A stretch of 64,000 bases of DNA from Tetracentron sinense (Eukaryota; Streptophyta; Magnoliopsida; Trochodendrales; Trochodendraceae), in contig CM026574.1 in assembly GCA_015143295.1 (NCBI GenBank), positions 16,866,938-16,930,937 of the forward strand, in the 5' to 3' direction. The position numbers and the translations under genes were made by a program. The notes beneath the pieces were generated by a model. That model saw nothing but the letters and a program-made list of their open reading frames with translations, did no database searches and was not told the origin of the DNA. This document shows positions 55,545 to 64,000 of the stretch, one piece after another (position 1 is the first letter of the stretch; each line of letters begins with the position of its first letter).

Positions 55545-58500
55545 AGTGAGCGCGAGTTTCGGGGAAACCCTGGTTTGCATCTCACGGGTGAGTATAGAGT
55601 CGTCACCTATTCATTCAGAAGGGATAAGTCCCCGGGATTTGGATAAGGTCTTGGTCTGCGGTCCGAGATCAGGGTAAGAGGTTCGGTTAAGTCCGGGGAA
55701 GGGGTTAGGCATCCCGGCGCTTCCACTTTTCAGTGGTTCCCTACTTGCTAGGGTTAAGCCAAATTAATTTCAATGTTAATCAAATGCCTCAAGTATTTAA
55801 GAGAATGCTAATCTAAGAAGGAGAAAACCCTAGACTAGGGTCGAACCCGAGTTGGGCTGCCTACGTACTCACATAGGGGTGAGATCAGACCGAGCGTAGT
55901 TCTAGCACATGAGCCCGTGCCAAGGCTAGGGGTGTGTGTGTGTGCACCAAGGGTGGTTGACCGAGTTGGTCAAGTGCTTGGTATTGGGTCCGGTAGGCCT
56001 AAGGTAAGTCCGATAGACTAGGGTTGGGTTCGGTAGGCCGAGGGTGAAGCCCGGTAGGCTAGTTTGGGCCCGTTAGGTCGAGATTGGGCCCAGTAGGCCA
56101 AGGGTGAGCTCGATAGGCTAGGGTTTGGCCCAGTAGGCCGAGATTAGGCCCGGTAGGCCAAGGGGTGAGACCCGGTAGGCCCAATGTGTCTTAACCAAGG
56201 GTTATGGTTGCCAACCGGGGTTAAGAAAGGTAATTAACCCTGGTCAGGGGTGCTAACCATGGTTTAAAAAAGTCAAATATCAGATTTTTTGGTCTTTCTG
56301 AATTTTTCTGATTTTTTTTGGATTTTCTCAGATTTTTCCCAGCGGTCAAAGGTGCTTAACCGCGGTTAAGGAGGGGAGGTCACCATGGTTAAGGGTCTTA
56401 CCCATGGTTAAATGGTCAAAAGAGACCATTTTTAGGTTTCTCCTAATATTTTGGATTTTTTGAGCATTTTTCCAGATTTTTCCCGGGTCAGGAGTTTTTT
56501 ACCCATGGTTAAGGGTAAAAAATGGGGTCGACTCTAATTAAGTGTCTTAACCACAGTAAAAAATGCAATTGAAGACATTTCTGGATTCCATGTAATATTT
56601 ATGATTTTTTGATGCTTTTTCCAGAATTTTTGCTAGGTCATGGGCCACTTAACCATGGTTAAATGTTAACCACGGGTGAGTTTAACCATGGTTAAGGGGC
56701 CGACTGAAGCAAAAGTGGGCCCAAGGTTCGTGGCAGGGCCTAGACTGGCCTCCTACCCGGTCTGGGCCCCCACAAATATCCGAAATTGCAAAAAACTCCA
56801 AATTTTCATCAAATTTTTAACCATAGTTAACATGAATTTAACTATGGTTAACGGGGGAATCGCGGGAATCCGAGACCACCAGTGGATAGCCTGATATGTG
56901 GGGAACAATTTGGGCCCTTGTGGGACCCAAGGGGATGCCGTATGTGGGCCCCACAGTGGCCCAAAGTTGCCCCGAAAAACACCACATAAAATGACGATTT
57001 CCACCAAAACAGATTTTTTTTCAAACTTTGCGGCGATTTTGCCGCTGATTGGCTCAATCCCCGGGGGATCCGAGACCATGGTCACGAGGCCTGATATGAG
57101 GGAAACAATTTGGGCCCTTGTGAGGCACAAGGAGATGCTGTATGTGGGCCCCACAGTGGCCCAAAGTAGCCCTGTCGCACAGATTTTTACACTGTCGACC
57201 CCACTTTGGGGTTGATTTAACTATGGTTAGAGTGCGAGTTAGGGGATGAAATTGTACAAGAGGATAGCCTGGAGTGTGATGAGTCTAACCATGGCCTCGG
57301 TTTTCACCAAGGCCGGGTCTAACCATGGTTGAAACGGGGTTAAAGGTAGTGTCCTGAAAACGATTTTTTTGAAATAAAAGCTTGGGTGGCTGATTGGGTT
57401 GAGCAATGGGAGTCTAGGGGGATCACTCATTGATTGAGGACCCCCCCAGACCTCCAGGAATGGTCGTGCATGGTGGTGAGGGCTATGCCCGTGGTCACGC
57501 CTCAAGGTCGGCCTATTGATTTTTTGTTTTTTTTTTTAGCTAAAAAAAAACAAGAAAGAAAAGGAAAAATGGGGACCCCTGGAATGGGACCAGGGGTCCC
57601 TTATAATATCAATTTAACTGACAAGGAATGGGATAGAGAGCGTATACCCTCACAGCTCCTTCGCGACCGTGGCGAGCTGGTGGTGGCGACTTCAAGTGTT
57701 GAAGGTAGTTGAGGCGACTCCGGTGGCGACCTATGGAGCTCGGGAGGGGATTGCAGGTGACTTATGGATCACCGGACATGAAGTGGAGGGGGTCCAGGCG
57801 TAGTAGGTTGGCTGGCCGAAGTGGGAGTGGCCACTGTAATTTTTTGAATTCGGGTCTCTGCCGTGGACAGTAGCTATGGATGGGTTGTGGTGATGTTTAT
57901 GAGAGCTTGTGGAAGGCTTAGGGGGATATGAGAGTACTCTGGGATAGTCTAAGACCTAACTGAGGCAATGGCTAAGTGGTTAGGTGGATGGGAGATGGGG
58001 TTGAGTGGCTGTGACAGAGTTTTTTTTTTTTTAAAAAAAAACCTTTGAACAGTGGGTGTTGTGGTGGTTGAGGGTGAAGCCTAGAAGGGTACAAAGGTGA
58101 TGATATGCTTATGGGCCAACCTAGGGACTTAATTGAATGGGATTGTGAGGGCTGGGAGAGATGGAGGAGCTGACTGAAGTTTTATTTTTTTGAAAATCCC
58201 CCATGAACAGTGGCTTCGTGTGGATTTTATAGAAGAAGAAAAGAGATCGAGATGGAAGGATAAGGATGGGGGTGAATGGTGATGTGGCTACACGTGGGGG
58301 ACACGAAGCAGGGGGCAGGAGAGGCAGGGGCTGTGGCAGCAGCACTGTGCATCGTCCCTTTGACAGGGACGATGAACAGTGGGTATTTTTTTTTTTAAAA
58401 TTTGTGTTTGTTTGGTTCGGTTGTGTTTGGCTCTTACGGGTCCGGTCACGCGGGTTGGGCCCAATCCGAACATGGGCCTTGCCCCTTCCAAAAATTTCCC

Positions 58501-58992
58501 CCTTTTTTATTTATTTATTTATTATTATTTTTTATTTATTATTATTTTTTTGTTTTCGATTTGTTTGGGGTTTTAAAACTTGGGCCCAATTGCATGTGGG
58601 CCTTGTCACATGGGGTTGGTAGCCAAAAATTAAACCCCTTTAATTATTTACTTATTTTTGTTATTTTTTTGCTATATACTTTTTGAATTTTAAAATTTTG
58701 TTTTGTTTCCCTTTTTGGGCTAAACCCCCACACATGTGGGGGAAAGCAAAAAGTATTTTACTCTCAAACAAAATTTTGAATTTTAAAAAGGGGTAGTGTG
58801 GGTCCTACCTTAGATTTGGCTTAATGGGCCCATGCTTGGGCCCAAAAACAAGGTTTTATCTATTTTGGACTTGAAAAGGGGCCTTGAGCCCATGGGACTT
58901 TGCCTAGGGCTTGGGCTAGGGCTAGGCTAGGGTTAGACCTAGGTTTAGGTCTAGGGTTTAGGTGAGTAGGGTGTAAAAATTGGGTGCTTACA
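55545..58992. mobile_element. LTR-like element E2 inside an intron
   Basis: This 3448-bp element is related to E1 (22385-25084). It begins AGTGAGCGCGAG, ends GGGTGCTTACA, and has a perfect CATAG duplication (55540-55544 and 58993-58997). It shares with E1 the leading about 400 bp, GGTAGGC repeats, ACCATGGTTA motifs and the end. It has no retroelement genes. Long open stretches inside (for example 56753-57154 minus) have repeat-like, low-information translations. It is probably a solo LTR of a large gypsy family. Confidence 0.65.
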
Positions 58993-59057
58993 CATAGCAT
59001 GACCCAGTAAAATATAGCGAAAATAGCTACAATTTGGTGATAACCCCATTAACATAC

Positions 59058-59231
59058 CTGGTGGAGTATGGCAACATCTTGATTTGATCCTTTCCTTCCT
59101 TGTTGAGAATGAAGAGAAGCAAGTTTGGGAACCTCATTGGAACCAATAGTCCCTTCGACAAATATCACATTTTCGTTGCTGTTCTTAATCTCTTGACTCT
59201 CTGAAGAAGAACTGGATGTGCTGATTCCCAT
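59058..59231 (-). CDS. Internal or first exon of the tail-anchored protein gene
   Basis: It is 58 codons from ATG 59231 (MGISTSSSSSESQEI) to a good donor, CACCAG/GTATGT, at 59057-59058. Splicing to 55476 keeps phase 0 and gives 156 residues in all. The encoded text is hydrophilic and Ser/Glu/Asn-rich, with no domain I know. The frame is open a few codons upstream of the ATG, and possible acceptors (ACAAG, ATCAG) lie just before it, so this may be an internal exon. The intron is 3581 bp, but E2 and one CATAG account for 3453, which leaves a normal 128-bp intron. Confidence 0.6.
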
Positions 59232-59659
59232 CCCAACTGATCCAATTCTTGTAAAATCCGATCATTGATTAATCAGTCTCCTACACCAGAAATTTAAGCA
59301 CACCATGGTCGGGGGCTTAAGTTAGCAAATATATTCACAGTAGGAGATGTGGCTCCAAATAGGGTCAATACCCCCACTGCTTCAAGAAGTCATACTTTTT
59401 AATATTTGAGTATTATGTCAGATTGCCCAAAGTTCACTTAAATAACAGATTAGGTGTTATCCATGTTGGATAAGTATCTCAAAAAATTAAAATTAAACAG
59501 TATTGGTGGTTCCCTCTAGCATTGTTTCCTATAGACAACAATTCAACCTTTTTCCCAACATCATATAAGGCAAAGAGAGAAATATGAAGATATGGATGCA
59601 CAGCATATCAACGATGCAAATTTTGTATTCATAACATATCATTGAACATAACTAATTAC

Positions 59660-59905
59660 TTCCTTATCATTATCAATGAGGGTGGGCAGATCAATACGAA
59701 TTTGAGAGATGTGCAAAGTGAACAATGACCCAACCAGGGTAGCAGAATTCTTTATCACACAAACCACATCTTCCCCTTTCACCTCATCTACCTGCTTTCT
59801 GAAAAATAGAACTGCTCTATCAAGTAAAAGATTAGTAGTCCAACTCAACGACAACATGCCATGCTTCAATGCCCTGGGTTGCTCATTTGCAAGTTTACTT
59901 GACAT
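59660..59905 (-). CDS. Candidate upstream exon of the same gene
   Basis: An open minus-strand stretch from ATG 59905 ([16 protein letters not shown]) continues for at least 82 codons with protein-like composition ([32 protein letters not shown]). A GT is available after 59660, but it is a weak donor. Joining in phase 0 does not fit either candidate acceptor before 59231. It could be an exon joined by another site, or a separate small gene. No family recognised. Confidence 0.4.
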
Positions 59906-61439
59906 GGTCAGGTAGGAAAATCAAGTAATTGTCATTTCATTCTATAAAAAGATAAAGAAAGAAATGTTTGCTTGGCTAGTAGACAAGTTTACTTGCAAGT
60001 TGAAATATGAAAAGATTGTTCTATAATTGACAAGATAATCATCTATTCTACTATGGTATACTAAATTATTTCAAGCATCTTAGATAACAATGAAAGATGC
60101 ATCGTTGAAGCATTTTATCTGTTTGATTAATTTGATCCATTTGATTGTGCATTTGAAGCCCCATTCGATCCAAAATTTCAACAGCATAATAATGAAGAGA
60201 TGATACAAGCAAGTAGGATACTCATCACATTCCCCAAGTTCGATAAACAGGAGCAAAGTATACGCTGTCCTGATACCAGCTCAAACAGCCCAAATGCAAT
60301 GAGACAAGAGCATGATTAAGATATTGAGAGAGAGAGAAATCACATTATATGAATATGTTTGTTGCCATCAGATGTCAGAGCTCCATTTAGACATACATAC
60401 ATTTACTTCTTTAAAAAAAATTAAAAAATATCTCAGATTTGTATCTTCAAAAAATTCTGAAATAAAACCATATATGTTCAGCCATTCCATAACATCATGT
60501 TCAACCATTTCAATTACAACAATTCTGAAAATGAACCATAATGCATTTTAAAATGCATATGAAGTTCATATCTATCTAGGAACATTTTAAAATGCATTTT
60601 ACATATTGATAATTGATCCCTCTAATACATCCATATAAAACCAATAGCATCATCTATGTTGTTCCCCATTACAGTACATTACACCCTTATCATGATCATT
60701 GCAGTACATTATGGTGAGCACACAAGCAAGCATATTAAGACCACTCCAGATCCTTGTAGTCCAATGAACAGAAAAAAAATTGCTTCATTAAATATTCTGA
60801 GCAATGCTAACCTGTTGTATCCTTTCTCTTCCTACTTTTGTTTTTTCTATGAGATCTACTATGTTGTGAACCCATAACAGAGAGAACACCCCTTCATCCC
60901 TTCATCATATTTCTAAATTCTAACACCAGGGTACAATGGAAAGCTACAAGCCTATTGAGATATGGAAGTTCATATGAACACAATGCAAAACACAAAATTA
61001 TTCAGTTGAATTGGAATCAAATTTCATGTAACCAATATATCGAACACGTGGTGTACACTGTAACACTACAAATCAAATACCTTTTAAGGACTTTTCCAAA
61101 ATCAAATACCAGCACAAGACAAAAGAGATCAAAAATACAGAAACAGGAAATCAAAAATACAGTGCACAGATCAAAAATCAATTTGTTCCAAAATCAGATC
61201 TCATTTGAAGTGAGAGGATAACAAAAATGGAAAATCAAAAATACAGATCAAGTTGAGAAAATAAAAAAAATTGATTTACAGATCAAGAAGAGGAAGATCT
61301 ACCAAAATTATTCACAGATCAAGACGAGGAAGATCTTGCAGCAGGTCATGTTCACAGATCATGTTAGATCTTGCTAGAGAACCCAAATACATGAAATCAA
61401 GATCTGTAAGCAAAAAAATAGAACCAGAGAAAAAAAATG
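59906..61439. other. Intronic or upstream sequence, no gene recognised
   Basis: AT-rich DNA with only short chance open stretches. It could hold upstream introns and 5' exons of the minus-strand gene that I cannot define. Confidence 0.35.
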
Positions 61440-61640
61440 GCAGATCTGGTGGAATATGAAGATCGTCGGTAGATCTGCTATTTGATGAAGATCATCGGCA
61501 GATCTGCCATTTTAGAGAGAGAGAGAGGGAGAAAGAACCACCAGATCTGCCATTTCATGAAGATCGTTGGTAGATTTGCCATTTTAGAGAGAGAGAGAGA
61601 GGGAGAGAGAAAGATCTTCACCGAACATCCATTTTCAGAT
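61440..61640. repeat. Tandem repeat with AGATCTGCCATTT and GA runs
   Basis: Units of about 50-85 bp around ATGAAGATCGTCGGTAGATC and GCCATTTTAGAGAGAGAG occur at about 61457, 61495, 61557 and 61600. On the minus strand this is CT-rich, as plant 5' leaders often are. Confidence 0.7.
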
Positions 61641-61958
61641 AGAGAGAGTACTGTTAGGAGTTGTTACCGGCGATGATCGGTGGATGGAGATGATAATCTT
61701 GACTTCGTCTTCCCTGCTACTCCCTTCACCAGCGATCGATTGTTGGAGATGTCTTCTTCTTCTTGCTACTCCCTTCACCAGAGCCACTGAAGTTTGCTTT
61801 CTTTTTTTTTATCGAGAACAAGTATAGAGTGCGAGTTGTGCTGTTCTGAGGAGTCCTTTTTTTTGTTCCGCAAAACTCGTGCCGCTGGAACCCGTTTCTC
61901 ACTTGGGTTGAACTTATCAACCTTCCCAAACCCGTTTCTCATCTCTCGGGTTGTTCGA
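61641..61958. other. Spacer at the right edge of the LINE interruption
   Basis: The repeated CCCGTTTCTCA (about 61890 and 61930) suggests a small duplication. Lys-rich minus-strand frames are not convincing. The boundary with LINE is at 61959. Confidence 0.35.
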
Positions 61959-63618
61959 GAACCTTTGAGCACATCTAGAATCCAAAGCTTTTCCTCTTCT
62001 CTTCCATGGGAACTCCTTCTCCCATAAGCACACCAGACTAATATACAATTCCAAATCTCTTGAGTGAGAGTGAATGACATTCAAGAAAAAAGGTGGTGTA
62101 AGCCTTCAAAGGCAGACCAACCGAAAATGCATCTGGAGCAAATGAGAATGTTAAGGTTGACCAAAACCTCTTGAGTTTGAAGAACATTTAACTAGATTAG
62201 CCATGCTATCCTGTTATGTCTAGCAATATTCATGTTGAACCAGCAAAATTTTACCCCAATTAGTTCGAGGTTTAACATCTCTGATAGCATTCCACACTGA
62301 ATTGAGGGAAAAGATCCCATTAGAATTCAGTTTCCAAATAATCTTGTCATCTTCAGATTGCATTAATTGGTTTTGGGAAGGTTCGCCCAAACTTCACATA
62401 GAGCTGTAGATCTAACAAGAGGAATTTCCTAGGCACTATAATAGATTAGAGTTGACACCTTCACGGATTTAGGGATATCATACTTTAGACGAGGACCATA
62501 TGTTTCATGCAAGATACCTTTGGGGTGCCATGGGTCATACAAAAAGGAGGTTTTGCAACCATTGCGAATAATGTGGGAGATAAATTCTTTTGTCTAGTCA
62601 CGAATATTCAGAATTTGGCACCGAGCGAATGAACAATTAGAGGGGACTTTGATCGTCTAGAAGTTTCTCATCTTCAACTGATTACCATAAACCTAGTTCA
62701 CCCACATAATCTATTTCCTGGAGGAAATCTCCCAAGTCAGACGAAATAAGGATGAGGTATTCCAATCATTAATGCGTCTAATAGCCAGCCATCCTTCAAA
62801 TATCGGATTGCACACACGATCCCAACTAATAGGAACCACTTTGCATTTATTGAAGCCCCCATACCAAAGAAAACTGATAGCAAATTTTCTCTATAATCTT
62901 CATTATCTTTTTCGGGAGCATGAAGCAGCTAGTCCATTACATCTGGGAGCTCATTAAAACTGATTTGATCAATTCCGCTCTTCCTGCATATGATAGCATT
63001 CGACCCCTTCAAGCTTGAACTTTCTCTGTCAATTTGTCCATCAGAGGTTGGCAGTGGGCTGCTGATAACTTACCTGATGTAAGAGGGATACCTAAGTAGT
63101 TAACTGGAAGCTTTCCAATTTTGAGATGAAGAATTTCTTTAAATCTCTGAGATGCTTTTGATGAAGAAAAGCTGAGATTTATCATAGTTTGGTTGCAACC
63201 CTAAAATCTGAGAAAATTTCTCCAAGATCCTCAAGAGAGTTGAAGCGGATTCTTCATCAACTTTAATAAAGACAAACAAGTCATCTTCAAAACAAAGATG
63301 AGAAACCAAATTAATGGTTGATGCATCTATCATGAGGGGAAATATTCCCAAAAGAAAGAGCTTGGTTCAGCCTCATGGAAAGACCTTCCATGACTAAGAC
63401 AGATAAAGAAGGAGATAGACTGTCTCCTTGCCTCAAACCCCTTAAGCTCGCAAAAAACCCAACAGCCGACCCGTTCATGTTCATAGAGAATTCGGGATAG
63501 AAATGTAGCTCTTCATTCATCCCAAAAATTTACTGCGAAACCCCATCCTAATCATCAATTTTAAATTATAATCCTACTATAGTGTATCATAGGCTATCCT
63601 CAAATCTATTTTAATAGC
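61959..63618 (-). pseudogene. LINE ORF2 remnant, RT to zf-RVT (unit 3, resumed)
   Basis: This is the most continuous LINE piece in the window. Read on the minus strand it has IKIDLR at about 63600, GLRQGDSLSPSLSVLVMEGLSM near 63420, HLCFEDDLFVFIKVDEESA near 63250-63310, YLGIP-type text near 63090, and zf-RVT-like text near 62050-62130. Frameshifts break it into short open stretches (63139-63351 and 63311-63520). It provides the uninterrupted reference for the two insertion sites in unit 1 (about 62972 and about 63229). It lacks endonuclease and ORF1. Confidence 0.8.
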
Positions 63619-64000
63619 CATGTTGCTGATTTGACAGTAATTGTACCCTTTGGGTGATCCTCAACACAGTTGGTCTGATATGGTTTCAAATAAGATAGGG
63701 AGCTCATATTTAATATCTCACTGAGGCCTTCATAATGAAATTTAGTACCCTAGTTTCACAAGTTATTAAAGAGAGAGATTCACCCATCGCTTCATTTTTC
63801 ATTAATGAGATGGGTTTTGAATCTTGATTCCATATCTTCAATTCTCATTAATTAGAATCATATTCATTAATGAGAAGGATCTTGAATCTTAATTAATCTA
63901 TTTCACATTTGTTTGGAGAGAAAATATGTACTCGAATTGGACAGAAAAGCAAACTCTTGTGTTAGGCACGCTCCAAAATGAGCTTTTATTGCAAATAGAG
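63619..64000. other. Duplicated flank of RING-H2 gene (copy 3, cut by window end)
   Basis: It is collinear with 25482-25875 and 32369-32715. In those copies the RING-H2 open frame starts about 1.5-1.6 kb further right, so a third gene copy would lie just outside. Confidence 0.75.

Noticed and set aside
56753..57154. 133-codon minus-strand open frame in E2, and similar frames at 23655-24273
   Set aside because: These lie in repeat-rich, GC-rich parts of E1 and E2. Their translations have no known domain, and overlapping frames are also open.
61726..62080. Lys/Ser-rich minus-strand open frames
   Set aside because: They overlap the LINE boundary and a repeated CCCGTTTCTCA segment; the composition follows T-rich DNA on the plus strand.
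1..64000. rRNA, tRNA or CRISPR array, or a prokaryotic defence or mobile system
   Set aside because: None seen. Repeats here are retroelement LTRs, MITEs, microsatellites or degenerate arrays, with no spacer-repeat structure. TGGTATCAGAGC-like sites are primer binding sites, not tRNA genes.

Overview
This window is nuclear DNA of a flowering plant. It is AT-rich, has no operon-like layout, and is full of nested Ty1/copia LTR retrotransposons, LINE reverse-transcriptase fragments, LTR-type elements up to 3.4 kb and MITEs. Host genes are sparse, one with a clear intron, and one family is a plant RING-H2 protein. The species cannot be named from the sequence. I found no rRNA, tRNA, CRISPR array or prokaryote-like system.

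I name the copia families CopA, CopB, CopC and CopD. The backbone is a degenerate local duplication. The repeated block is: CopA inserted in the gag of CopB, then the CopB 3' part and LTR, a PPR pseudogene, an unassigned repeat, a minus-strand LINE fragment, a non-coding flank and a RING-H2 gene. Unit 1 covers about 1-27.6 kb, with its RING-H2 copy at 27067-27552. A reduced unit covers about 27.6-34.3 kb, with the intact RING-H2 gene at 33853-34335. Unit 2 covers 34.5-39.69 kb (CopB, PPR, LINE). Unit 3 covers 39.69-54.03 kb (CopA, CopB, PPR, LINE) and resumes at 61.96-64.0 kb with LINE and flank. A further RING-H2 copy is predicted just beyond the right edge. The CopA/CopB junction, two premature stops in CopA and two in-frame internal duplications in CopB recur in different units. 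Segmental duplication of already dead elements explains this better than repeated transposition.

Later insertions are unit-specific and many have clear target-site duplications (TSDs). They are: full-length CopC at 8562-14891 (TSD GTGTA); an LTR-like element at 19598-22112 (AATTC) that carries a TRIM at 19773-20134 (ATAAG); two related LTR-like elements at 22385-25084 and 55545-58992 (CATAG for the second); full-length CopD at 45215-50631 (GATAT, with unusual TA...TA termini); a hAT-like MITE at 42329-42784 (8-bp TSD); and a Mutator-like MITE at 28119-28283 (9-bp TSD).

Host coding content is small. The RING-H2 gene at 33853-34335 looks intact and its paralogue at 27067-27552 has a damaged RING. 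A spliced minus-strand gene at about 55.2-59.9 kb encodes a predicted tail-anchored membrane protein, and its small intron was invaded by a 3.4-kb element. The PPR gene survives only as pseudogene pieces.
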